Shown here: positions 36,925 through 47,369 of the stretch, piece after piece
Layout of the letters: each line of letters starts with the position of its first letter
How positions within the stretch are numbered: the first letter of the stretch is position 1
Assembly: GCA_030141605.1 (NCBI GenBank)
Contig: JAQGDQ010000036.1
Span: forward strand, 1-64,000
DNA length: 64,000 nucleotides
Direction of reading: 5' to 3'
Origin: Tubiluchus corallicola
Lineage: Eukaryota; Priapulida; Priapulimorpha; Priapulimorphida; Tubiluchidae
Notes under the pieces: model-generated
What the model was told of the DNA's origin: nothing
What the model saw: only the letters and a program-made list of their open reading frames with translations
Databases searched by the model: none
Position numbers and translations under genes: made by a program

Positions 36925-37624
36925 GTCGGGAGCAAAGTAGGACACTAGCCAAAGTAGGACAATTGCCGTACAGGGGCTAGCCCAAGTAGTTCGTGTCAAC
37001 ACGAGCTGCCCAGGTAGGACAAACAGCAGGTCACGACAAATTGAGTAGTTGACCCTAGTGGCAGCCCTTGTCCTTGTTTATTTAGTAATAATAATTGAAA
37101 TTATAATCATAAATTATGATTTATCTGATAAAATAAAAGAATTTTATACTGAGCTAGTCCAGCGAGCAATATTAAATTTGGCTTGGAGATTAATCTTTTT
37201 AAGTGAAATAAGCTCCCTTCGTTTTTGATGATTCCAACCTTTAGTTAAGATATGTCATTTTTTTATTTTGTCTCGCTTCACAGACAGGCGATCTGTTTCA
37301 CTACGTGAATAAAGCGAGCAAGATACGTGCTTTTCATCTTGCATACTGGCACTTTTCATTGATGTCAGTTTGTTCGCCGATTTGGTGAAGATCGTGTGTA
37401 TCCACGGGTATGACGGCAACGATCAGCCAACAAGCACAATTTTTAATAAAATGAAGAAACTTTCACAGAATTTTTAAAAATTTGGCTAAATTCTCGATGT
37501 AAAGTTAAAAAGAGTGAAAGAAATCGCCAGTGTGCTACTTGGGTTACCCATGTACGACACCGGTTTCCCGCAAGTAAGCGCATGTTTTAACATGCGTGTC
37601 CTACTTCGGCTAGTGGCCCCCTAC
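36925..37624. mobile_element. TIR element family 1, copy B
   Basis: Left core CACTAGCCAAAGTAGGAC, right core GTCCTACTTCGGCTAGTGG. The interior shares with copies A and C the TAATAATAATTGAAA segment and the CGCTTCACAGACAGG..GATCTGTTTC segment. It begins about 15 bases beyond the right end of the giant palindrome. It has an extra segment near 37320-37520 and a shorter right half. Non-autonomous. Confidence 0.85.
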
Positions 37625-38549
37625 AATACATAGGATTGGGTTGTAGTAAAGTTGCTTGCTGCGTGGAACAATCATTTTCATTTCTGATTTTTGATAATTA
37701 CCGTACTTTTCCAGATTTTGTTTTTGTGTGTATTGTGTAAGACTGTTGTGTTACTAGTGAACAGTTACTAAAAGCCAAAGATTGCAAGAAAAGTATGAAG
37801 CCAGTACAATAAACAGTAATACAGTAGGCGCCGTTTATTCGACTCACGGTTGATAATCAGTCGCCTAATTAAGTCAAAAACGTCTGGTACGGACCGGTTC
37901 TATTCAAATGTATATAAAAACTGCCGATAATAGACTGAGATAACACTGCTTAATTGACTAAATATGTCTGCTTCACGTGCTCCAAAAAGACGGTTGTGTG
38001 ACCATTAAGCTTATGACATTTGTGTCATCTTAATTCGCTAAGTTTTAGTAGGTAGCCCAAAAAAACAGTCGTGATAATTAGCTAATAATAACTTTCAATA
38101 AAGATCAATTATTAGAGATTAGCAAATTTCAGCAGGATAATTTATAGCATACTAACTAGTAATATTAATTACTAACTTGACAGCATAGACAGATAATTTT
38201 AATTGTTACAATTACTAACTTAAGGTTTTTGTTTTTGACTAAACTTATGAGTCACGCTACTGGTGAAAGGTATGCAGCAGTAGCTAATAAGCAGGGCCTA
38301 TTTCAAGGGGGGGAAGTGGGGATACTTCCCCGGTTCCTCACCCTCCAGGGGGGCCTCGCGCCAAGGTAACATTTTTTTGCTTTATGCGAACATACTGCCT
38401 CCTCTCTCTCCCTCTTTCTCTCTTGTCGCACGTGCACCATTTGCCAGTATTGACAAGTATTAAGGACTGGTCTTGAGAATAAAAATCAGTTTTTCTTTCA
38501 ATTGTTCTTTCCTTTAACAACTGTATAACTCCATATTTTCTCTTTGAAA

Positions 38550-38771
38550 ATGCTTCTCGGTGAGAATTGTAGATACAAGCAGGTGAAGTTTGGAGAAATG
38601 ATCACTGTGTGCAGGTACTTCAGTGAAGGTAGGCAATGCCCATTTGGAGGCAAATGTAGGTTTAGACATGACAAAGAAAGTGTAGATCGAGAGAGAAGAA
38701 ATAAAGTAAACAGAGAAATACGGGAAACAGAAAGGAATGGTCAAAATACTGAGTGGGAGAGAGACTTTTGA
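38550..38771 (+). pseudogene. LINE copy 1 N-terminal CCCH zinc-finger frame
   Basis: It encodes VCRYFSEGRQCPFGGKCRFR followed by H, a perfect C-x8-C-x5-C-x3-H finger, then a very basic Arg/Asn/Glu-rich helix. CCCH fingers usually bind RNA. The position directly ahead of the endonuclease domain suggests it is the start of the retrotransposon protein rather than a host gene. Confidence 0.7.
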
Positions 38772-41268
38772 ATGAGAGGATATGACCGTGAAAATAATAG
38801 TAACATGAACTGGTCAAGAGAGCTAAGAGAAAGGAGATGAACAAATGAAAGGTATGAAACAGCAATTACACTTTTTAGGCGAACAAGTGCAAAGGATGGT
38901 ATTCCGAATGAATCAGAGGTGGTAAAAATAAAAAACGAAACAAAGAGCTAAGATGAAAAGTAAGAAGGGGAAATAGTAATAAAAATTTGTACAGAAATTT
39001 TAAAATATGTCACATAAACTGCAGGGGTTTAAAAAAGAAAGAAGAAAGTGTTAAATTGATATTAGAAGAAAAAGATCTAGAAATTGTTGGTGTATTCTTG
39101 AAACTTTTAAATGATGGAGAGGAAGAAATGAAGAATTGAATTTTAAAACAAAACGTAGTGAATACAACAAAGTAGTTAATAATCGAAATGGCGAAAAAGG
39201 AGGAATCATGATTTTATTAGAAAAAGAACTAGCTATTAGCTAGAGTAACTTATGTATTAGAAAAAGTAAATGAAAATTATGAAGGGATTTGGATAATAAT
39301 CAACAATTGTAGTATCATAGTGAGAATTGGCTGTACATATTGACCGCAGGAGGGAAGGACAAAAGTTCAATAATTAAAACTGATGTATAAGCATGTAGAA
39401 GAACATTTAAAAGAAGCTGAAAGAGAAGGTGAAAAAATTATGTTTATTGTTGATTTCAATTGCAAGGTAGGAAGTATGATACAAGGAAATAGAGAAAAAG
39501 TTACCCCAGCTGGAAAATTGTTGATTAATTTAATCAATAGGAACAATTTGGAAATAATAAATGCTGCTAATAACTGCTCAGGGCTATGGACCAGGGTGGA
39601 AAATGAATCTAAATCAATAATTGATTATGCAGTAATAAAGAAAAATGATGCACACATTGTCGAAGGAATGATTATTAAGGAAGCAAAGATATGGGGTGTG
39701 TATAGAACAGCTTGTGAGAGAGGTGAAGGTGAAGTGTTATATTCTGACCATAACACAATATTAGTAACATTAAATTGCAGAGAAAATGAAAGAGATGCTG
39801 ATAAAAGAAAAGCAAAGTACAAATTAAAGGAAAAAGACGCAAAAACTTAACAGAAGTAGGGGGATTAGCAAAAATTTGGCATGGAGAAGAGAGTTGTCAA
39901 GAAAAATATAACCTTTTTAACCGAGAGGTATTAAAAGTAAAGGAGAGTCTAATTAAAAATGTCAAGAAAAAGAAAGGTAAGTCAAAAATGATAAGAATAT
40001 TATCAAGAATTAGAAAATACTTGAAATTAAAACAAACACAAAATTATCAAGGCATCAGTGAATCTCAGAAATGTCAATTGGCTGAAAAAATAAAGTTAGT
40101 GACTGAACATATTATAGACCAAGAAAAAAATGATCAAGCAAGGAGACTAAAAAAGCATTAGAATGCTTATGTGTGGAAGGAACAATGAGATCTAAGCTTT
40201 TCTGGGATTTTAGAAGGAATGACGGGTAGTTAAAAAGAGGAAAGATGTGTGACTAAAGAAAATGATGGCAGGGTGATCAGTGACAGTGAACAAATTAAAG
40301 AGAAGTATATGAAATATTACGAAGAACTATCGCAATAGAGGAAGCAGAATCTGAAGTAGAAGGAAAAGTCAATAAAATTTTCAACCAAATTATAGAGATA
40401 GGCAAAAGGAGAAAAACAAGGGAAATAAGTGTAGAAGAGGTGGATGAAGTAATAGGAGATTTAAAAAAACGAAAGGCGGGTGACTTTCAGGGCTGGACCA
40501 ATGAAATGATAATATATGCAGGCAAAGATTTAAAAGAAAGCATAGTAAGAATGTTGAACCAAGTTAAGGAATTTGAAATTCCTGATAAGTTGAAACAAAT
40601 GAAAATAAAATCAAAAAAGAGGAGTTAACAGACATGATATCACCATTAGAAGAGGAATATTTTAACAAATATACTGATGAGATTATACGAAAGGATATTA
40701 TTGGAAAGAAATGGAGAACTTTTAGAAAATGAGATTACAGAAAGTCAGTGCGGTGGGAGGCGAAAAAGAGGAACTTCTGACCATATCTTTACAATTCACC
40801 AAATAATTGAATATTACAGATGGGTAGGCCAAGAGCTAAAAATAGTTTTCCTTGACGCAGAGAAATGTTTCGATAAACTGTGGTTAAAAGATTGTTTAGA
40901 ACTGGTTAGAACTTGGTGAAATAGTGTATCAAGGAACATTATGGGTCCTAGAATGTGCAGTGTAGTAACTGACAGAGTTAAGAGTGTTGGAAGGAGTCTA
41001 GAAGTTGCAGTAGGACCTAACTTAAGAATAAATGCAAGAGTATATGCAGATGACATTGCAGGTATGGGCAATGATGAGCAACTACATAATGTGGTGCATA
41101 ATTGTGGGTTTTTTGAAAGAACAAAAAATGATTTTTAGCACAAAAAAAATCACAGCTGCTAAGAATAGGAAACGAAAAAAGAAGCCAAACTACTCAATAT
41201 AATACTGGAGTAAGAGCTAAAAAAGGTCAGATTGATGAAACCACATGGTATAAATATCTAGGAGATTA

Positions 41269-41723
41269 CCGTATTTTCCCGTGTATAAGAGACCCTTGTG
41301 TATAAGAGACCCCTTCAATTTTTAGGCAAAAATTCTGGAAAAAAGTTTTTTCAGACGGACATTTTTAGAGGGTAAAGTACAACTTTTTTCAACTCAGTGC
41401 GGTACTGAAAACAAAATAAAACCAGTTAATGTGTTGTAGAAAAAGAGTACTGGTATATATTAAAGTGCGTACCTGCAAACCTGTAACAGGAAAAGAGAAA
41501 ACGAGGAGATAATGCCTGTGTCACGATGCTTGTATTGCTTACAACCGCTTCATAGTCGAACGCGACACGCAAAACAGTTGTAGAGCACTTATTTCTTTAA
41601 AATCATTAGTGTCACAATTTATGCATCTTATTGAAAAGACTTACTCCCATGTATAAGAGACCCCCTATTTTTAAAGTGAAAATTCTGAGCAAAAAAGGGT
41701 CTCTTATACACGGGAAAATACGG
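41269..41723. mobile_element. 455-base MITE inserted in LINE copy 1, TA target duplication
   Basis: Left end CCGTATTTTCCCGTGTATAA, right end the exact complement, about 27 bases long. TA flanks both sides (41267-41268, 41724-41725). The LINE reading frame stops at YKYLGD on the left and resumes with IQENGKKDVN on the right. TA duplication points to the Tc1/mariner superfamily, including pogo-type elements. The motif TGTATAAGAGACCCC also recurs just inside each end. Confidence 0.92.
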
Positions 41724-43385
41724 TATATACAAGAGAATGGGAAAAAAGATGTAAATATTTCTAAAAGAGAAGAAAAAGTGGGATGTATGGTGAGGGATGT
41801 CTTAAATTGGAGTGATATAAACAAAGTTGGTAGAATTGCAATGCAGGTAAGGTTGAACCTCTTAGAGTCAACTATTATACCCGGATTTATAATACACTAA
41901 CATGGAGTGGAGTAACAAAAGTAGAAATGGACAGGATGGAAAAAATTCAGACGGATATGTTACAAAAACTATTATCACAGAAGGTGTCAACTAATTAATG
42001 AGGTATGCTAGTAGAAATAGGTGTGTGGCCGATTGAGCAAAGAATAGATTACAAGAGACTGATGCTTTTACATAATCTAGTAAATTTGAGTGAGTCCAAA
42101 GATGCACGAAAGATGATGGAAAGTGTGTGGAGCAAAGAAATAGAAGGAAGTTGGACAGAAGAAGTTAGAGGTCTTAGTGAGAAATATGATATATGTATAC
42201 AGTTTGGGCATATAAAGACTATTAAAAAGTCAGTCTGGAAGAAGCATGTAAAAGAAAACATAAGAAAATTTATTAAAGTTACTGCACATCACCATATATA
42301 CTCAAAAACTAAGTTAAGGTTGTTAACTTATGAGCAACCCCAACGTAAACCCAAGCCAGTATATAACTGAGTTAACACCAGAACAGACAAAAAGGGTTTT
42401 AGAGATAAAGCTTAAAATGCTACCTCTAAAATGTAATTATAGAAGTAAGTTTAAAGGAGATTTACGGTGCCCACTTGGTGGTAACGAAGAAGATACGACA
42501 GAGCATCTTTTCAAATGTACAGTGATGTGCTACCAAATACAAAAGTTTATTTCCAAAATCTGATTGAGTCAGAAGATCCAAAAATAGCAAAGCAGTTGAT
42601 GGAATTTGTTGAAATAGCGATGGAAACAAGAAACGGTGTCGTGATGGAAATTTAGCCGAAATAACAATAGTCATAAGCGATTTATAAAGTATCGAGGTTG
42701 ATCACGTTACTTGTGTCTCACACGGTGATATTCATTTGTGCCTATCTAACCAGATAGAGTGGACACCAAGGAAACAACGGAAACAACTTTTGTACTCTAA
42801 TATATGTAGAAACAATCATGTTAAGTACCATTTTATTTGTAAGCAGGAACGTTTATCATGCTCTAATATGCTAACCCAGCAGTTTTGCTTTGACATGCGC
42901 CTCCACTGCAATTAACCTCGTTACCCAAGAATTTCTGGAAGCTAAACATGCAATCAGTTTTCTACTGGTTTTCTTTTGAGTTGTTATTGTGCCAGGGATG
43001 CTAGTACAGTATAAAGTGCAGCAAAGTTGCCAGTAGAAACAAAACTAAAGACAAAGCCACTTTTGGGTAAACACGGGGACCACGAACTGCAGTTCAAGCA
43101 TCTCAAGCACTATTTTACGAGAATATGTGCATCATACAGCAACAGATTTTCAACATTTTTATCATTACGAGAACTTTGCTACCCAACTTCTTCGCAGAAA
43201 AATAAAGTAGCCGACTTTGAACAAATTTTTGTAAATAAACAGACTTGTGTGATTTCAAAAAAATAAACTTTTTCAATCTCTTTTTTATTAATTTACTTTA
43301 TACATTAATATTTTAAAATAACTGCATAAGAATTTAGGCATTACTTCATTTCTAAAATTCATTTAAAGAATTTTAGCATATGTAA

Positions 43386-44443
43386 GTCTCCAATGTCCAC
43401 ATGTGGTGGAAAAGACTAAGACGGCATTGCTTGATATTGGTAGTCACTGGAATTGGTTACTTGCTTTTCAATATAATTTCGTGTCAAAGTGAAACTAGCA
43501 GACACAAAATAAGATGCACATGCGACTTTAGTGGAAGGAATCCGGCCACCAGAGCCGCACCAGTGGAAATAGTCCATATCTCACTACCATACATCACACA
43601 GCTGCCCAGTAGATGGAGTTTGGTCATTGAGCAGATACATGGACCAAACCAAGCTTTAGAATTGGCATATCAAATACTAAAATATTCCAAAAGCCTATTA
43701 AGCACTTAAAGATATGGATATAAATAAGCTTATTAAGAAAAAGTGAAAAGTTATTCAAAAATCAACAATCTGTAATATTTCAAATATTTAAATTAGTCGG
43801 CAAAACAAAGCCACAAGATAAGTGGTCTAGTGTTTAAAGGAAAGCGGTGATTTTTCACATTCTCATGAAGTCCAGTGAGTAATGACGTCATAACTGAACA
43901 TAATTTTCAACAGCACAAGTATGTGTGTGAAATCGTGTGAGTGAATTGAAGTACAGTACTATTATATAATATTCAGTGTGATCTCTGGTTTACCACCAGG
44001 TTTCAGGTTTACCACCATGCTCACACATGAACTCTCGAATATGAGTGCCACATCTAAACCACATTTGAACTGAGAGATAACAGCGCCTGCTTTTTGTGTA
44101 CCGTGTGTCCGAGATACAGGTACTAGTGCCCATCTAACTAGGGAGTGAGGAAATATTTGTAACAGTAAAGATTTAGCTGTGCGAATGCAAAATTAGGTTT
44201 CTGTGGTAAAAATTTTTTCCACATAATTCATTCTTTGCAAGATAGTATGTTTCTTTCAATATTTTGTAGGGTAAATTCTTTTGAGCTATAGTTTAACATG
44301 TGTCCGGTTTTCCTCTAAACACTATTAAAGGGATTTACTGAAATGAGTTCTTTCTAAGCTGTTGTTTCTAATATGATATATTAGTATATTATCAAGGAAG
44401 CTTATGGAAAGTTACCTAAAAATTTCTAATTTTCTCTTTCCAG
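43386..44443. other. Region upstream of MRPL36, no gene recognised
   Basis: It includes a 102-codon open frame (43401-43709, plus) with one hydrophobic segment near its start but no family resemblance, and probably the MRPL36 promoter and leader exon. A short GGTTTACCACCA direct repeat lies at 43986-44020. Confidence 0.45.
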
Positions 44444-44464
44444 GTATTTGAAAAGCAGCCACAA
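44444..44464 (+). other. MRPL36 leader after splice acceptor
   Basis: TTTTCTCTTTCCAG precedes 44444, then 21 bases of 5' UTR to the ATG. This supports a spliced 5' UTR; I could not place the first exon. Confidence 0.65.
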
Positions 44465-44869
44465 ATGTTATTTCAGTGCAGAATGGTATCATCTATTTTT
44501 AATGTATTTAGAAGCCATATGTGTTTTCGTCAGTTTACACCGTCCTTTCTGTGTCAAATGAAACATACCAATGTTTTTGGAAATGTGGGCACTGAGTCAA
44601 GAATTCTGCAGCCACTTGCTGCAAGCACTGTGCCGTTACTTATGCAGACTTGCGGACTTAAGCAAAAGACTGTGTTGAAACTTCGCTGCAAACATTGTTT
44701 TTTTGTGAAGAGAAGAGGCCAGTGGTTTGTTGACTGTAAAGAAAAGCCGAGACATAAGCAAAAACAAATAATGGATTTGCAAAAAATTACTCCACATTTT
44801 AGGGATATCAAATATCTTGAAGGACCACATTTGAGGCAGTTTCGAATATGGAAAAAGATACCTTTTTGA
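44465..44869 (+). CDS. MRPL36: Mitochondrial ribosomal protein bL36m (MRPL36)
   Basis: A 134-residue single coding exon. bL36m is a small zinc-binding protein of the large mitochondrial ribosomal subunit. The core is at residues 70-101: LKLRCKHCFFVKRRGQWFVD followed by CKEKPRHKQKQ. The Cys75-x2-Cys78-x12-Cys91-x5-His97 pattern matches the bL36 zinc site. The N-terminal 69 residues are hydrophobic and basic with few acidic residues, fitting a mitochondrial targeting sequence. The start could also be the second ATG at 44483. A good acceptor (TTCTCTTTCCAG before 44444) shows an upstream leader exon. Odd: the family normally ends at about RHKQRQM, but here 33 more residues follow. Confidence 0.92.
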   Translation: MLFQCRMVSSIFNVFRSHMCFRQFTPSFLCQMKHTNVFGNVGTESRILQPLAASTVPLLMQTCGLKQKTVLKLRCKHCFFVKRRGQWFVDCKEKPRHKQKQIMDLQKITPHFRDIKYLEGPHLRQFRIWKKIPF

Positions 44870-44980
44870 GATACATCCTGACTTGTTAAAATATGTAGCT
44901 TTGCTGACTAATGATATCTGTTGCATTTAGTTGCACATAACCGAAGTAAAAACTTTATGCATACTGTTGTCCATTTAAAG

Positions 44981-45409
44981 CAGTGGTTCTCTGCATCATA
45001 TCGCGACCCCACGTAGAACATAATGACATGTTATACTATTATACAACATTATCGTTCGCATTTATTAATTTAACTGTTATTGAACAATGAGTGATTGTTT
45101 CATTGATTCATTCATGCTATGGTTGTACCTTTTTCCGATGTAAAATGAATAGCGGCACGCTTTCAGGCGATGTACCCTGTACAAAACAACATGCAGTTTC
45201 ATTTCCCCGAAAAATCAACCGCTGGTATACCTCACTTAGAATGGGAAAACCCTGTTTCACTTTCCAGAACAAAATGATGTAATGAGAGACTGAGGAAACT
45301 AGACCTACTTACATACTTTTCATGAAAACAGTATTTTTTAAAAATAGTTTTAGGACTAGCCCACGAGCCCGCGAAAAGTGCTTCGCGACTCCAAGGTTGG
45401 AAACCCATG
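44981..45409. mobile_element. hAT-like MITE downstream of MRPL36
   Basis: Left end CAGTGGTTCTCTGCATCATA then TCGCGACCCC; the right end read inverted is CATGGGTTTCCAACCTTGGA then GTCGCGAAGC. Both have the CAGYGGTTCYC...CGCGACCCC layout widely seen at hAT-type non-autonomous ends. Flanks ATTTAAAG and ACTTAAAC are a possible worn 8-base target duplication. Confidence 0.6.
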
Positions 45410-45844
45410 ACTTAAACCATTCAGTGTAGTTTCTTTCATTTTTTTCGGTTTTTGCATTGCAGTTTAAAGTAGAAAATCTAGTGTGGTTGATTAGGAGTAC
45501 AGAAATTTAAAGCTGTGTATGCCGTACAAAGCATACTGCATTGCACAAAATTGCCTTTTTTATTTGGCAACATGGTTTTCAAAATGTATATGCATTGTGA
45601 TCATTTTCAAAAAAGTGAACTCCTGTTTTCTATTTATGTCTATTACATTAGTTTGCACTTGGAATGGTGTTGAGGAAACAACTGAATCTGTAGAATGGCT
45701 TAAATAACTATCTAAGTTTTGTTACCAGTTCAATGTTTAAATTACTAAAAATCATGGTAGACGGTTTCAATATGATGCTAAAGAGTGTGGCCGGTTATTT
45801 TTAAGTAAAACCTGTAACAGTGGTTTTCAAAAAAGGAGCTATCT

Positions 45845-46245
45845 TCACTGAATCATCATCAGGTAGTCTAAACAAATGCCCAATCCATCTTTAAGTGGCG
45901 TCATCTTATTTTTCTTGTTCAAGGTTCTCCTTTTATTTTTTCATATAGATCTTTATTCGAGATTGTCTTTAGCCATCTGATTCCCAAAATGTTTCTGTAA
46001 TTTCGCCCTTGAAACGCATCGATTTCAGCTTGATTATTTGCTTATAATGTCCAGAGCTCAGAGTTGCACACTATTACAGTTTCAACTAAGGCTGAGAATA
46101 TTCTAATTTTTGTTTCCAAATAAATCTTCCTATTCTCAAAAACTTTTGTAGGTACTTGCATTTCTGTCATTAATTCATTTTTTGTGTGCACATTACACAG
46201 TATCTGTAGCAGTGTGTCTACAATAAAGCCAAACTGAAGCACGTT
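45845..46245 (-). mobile_element. LINE (RTE-like) 3'-coding fragment
   Basis: The minus strand encodes ETKIRIFSALVETVIVCNSE then LWTL, and further on FQGRNYRNILGIRW, ISNKDLYEKIK and RKIR.RHLKMDWAF. This is the order seen in the C-terminal part of RTE-type LINE proteins (TKLRIF...LYGSETW, RNILGI.W...ISN.DLY, RR..WIGH). Stops interrupt it. It shares wording with 32330-32460 and 57685-57990. Confidence 0.75.
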
Positions 46246-46263
46246 ACTTCATATCTGTGTAAC

Positions 46264-47010
46264 TGTTGGGAGTCGAGTAGGGCACTAGCCGAAGTAGAAC
46301 AATGGCGTACATCAGCTAGCCCAGGTAGGACGCGTCGTACATGGGCTGCCCAAGTAGGACACTGAAAGACAGGTCACGAAATGAGTTAACCGTAATGGCA
46401 GCGTCCGTTGTACTTGTTTATTTAATAATAATAATTGAAAACGTCAATACACGTTGAATAATTTATTATACATCTGATAAAATAAAAGAATTTTATTCTG
46501 AGCTAGCAAAGCGGCCAATATTAAATTTGGCTTCGATGTTAATCTTTTTGAAGTGAAATAAGCCTGCCTTTAGGCGATTCCAACATTTGCTTAAGGTATA
46601 TCATTTTTTTGTTCTGTCTCGCTTCACAGACAGGTGATCTGTTCCGCTATCTCTTGGACAAATAATTACTCTACTAAGTAAACGTGCTAGCGAGCTATGT
46701 GTCCTGCATAGTTTCTCTCTTTAAAAGCATTAGATACTTAGCTTAACGTTTGATGATATTAAAGGAGGTAATAATAATGATGATATTATTGTAAAAATAC
46801 ATTTGTAAATTGTTTAGGACTATGCATCATTATTATAAAATTACTTTTTTCTAAAACAAATTTAGTTTCATGTTTCATGTCATAATCTCGACAGAAATCG
46901 CCAGTGCCGTGCTTGGACTGCCCATGTACGACACTGCTTTTCCGCAAATTTGGCACGTGCGCTTTAGCGGAAGTGTCCTACTTCGGCTAGTGGCGTACTC
47001 TGCGCGCTAT
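46264..47010. mobile_element. TIR element family 1, copy C
   Basis: Left core GGCACTAGCCGAAGTAG, right core GTCCTACTTCGGCTAGTGGC. The interior aligns with copy A over nearly the whole length (ACGTTGAATAATT, GATTCCAACATTTGCTTAAG, GATGATATTATTG) and is closer to A than to B. Subterminal repeats CCCAGGTAGGACG and CCCAAGTAGGACAC are kept. No coding capacity. Confidence 0.88.
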
Positions 47011-47369
47011 ATAACTAATAGATTAGCATCGTGAGAGCAGTTTTTTACGTTAGAGTTCTGCCTGCCCAGTGTCTGCAATACAACGGGCGTTTGATATATT
47101 CTTCTTGTGGTCTTCCAGTGCAAAAGCTCAGTATAACGCTATAGATACGCATTAAATGTGAAAGCACTGCGGACCGTTACAGAGGTATTCCAAATTTGCA
47201 TATTCCATCTCTTCAACGTACGGTACTTTACGTAAAGTCCTATTTTGTTCTTAATGAACTTATTTATATTTGCAGCTTGTGGCAGTTTATCATGATTTAA
47301 GATTAGAATATAGTAGTGAACATGAACTGAATGAGAATGTAGAAAATATAATATAAAGAACAAGAAAAA

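Larger units (their letters stand above)
38540..42690 (+). mobile_element. Degenerate non-LTR retrotransposon (LINE copy 1)
   Basis: In order: a CCCH zinc finger at 38612-38668 (C-x8-C-x5-C-x3-H); an apurinic-type endonuclease domain (about 39000-39790, with the FIVDFNCKVG and YSDHNTI motifs); a Lys-rich linker; the reverse transcriptase (about 40430-41120, with KRKAGDFQGWTNEMI, ESQCGGRRKRGTSDHIF and the catalytic-box variant YADD at about 41041); and a C-terminal region with a DLRCPLGGNEEDTTEHLF motif (about 42460-42515). Frames are broken by many stops and shifts, so it is dead. The domain order resembles L2/CR1/Rex1-type elements. A MITE sits inside it. Confidence 0.85.
37822..43385. mobile_element. 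pogo/Tigger-like element, copy 1, split by a 4.8 kb block containing a LINE
   Basis: 37822-38003 matches the left part of copy 2 (60114-60290), and 42790-43385 matches its continuation (60335-60830). Inside the right part, 43030-43260 encodes LPVETKLK and, further on, FSTFLSLREL, resembling the N-terminal helix-turn-helix of pogo/Tigger transposases, but in a broken frame. The right terminus is missing. A TA dinucleotide precedes the left end (CAGTAGGCGCC). The interruption holds the degenerate LINE at 38540-42690. Confidence 0.65.

Noticed and set aside
43401-43709. 102-codon frame with a hydrophobic stretch upstream of MRPL36
   Set aside because: It lies among transposon remnants and shows no conserved motif, start context or splice sites.
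44636-44926. 85- and 96-codon minus-strand frames over MRPL36
   Set aside because: Antisense shadows of the MRPL36 coding exon.
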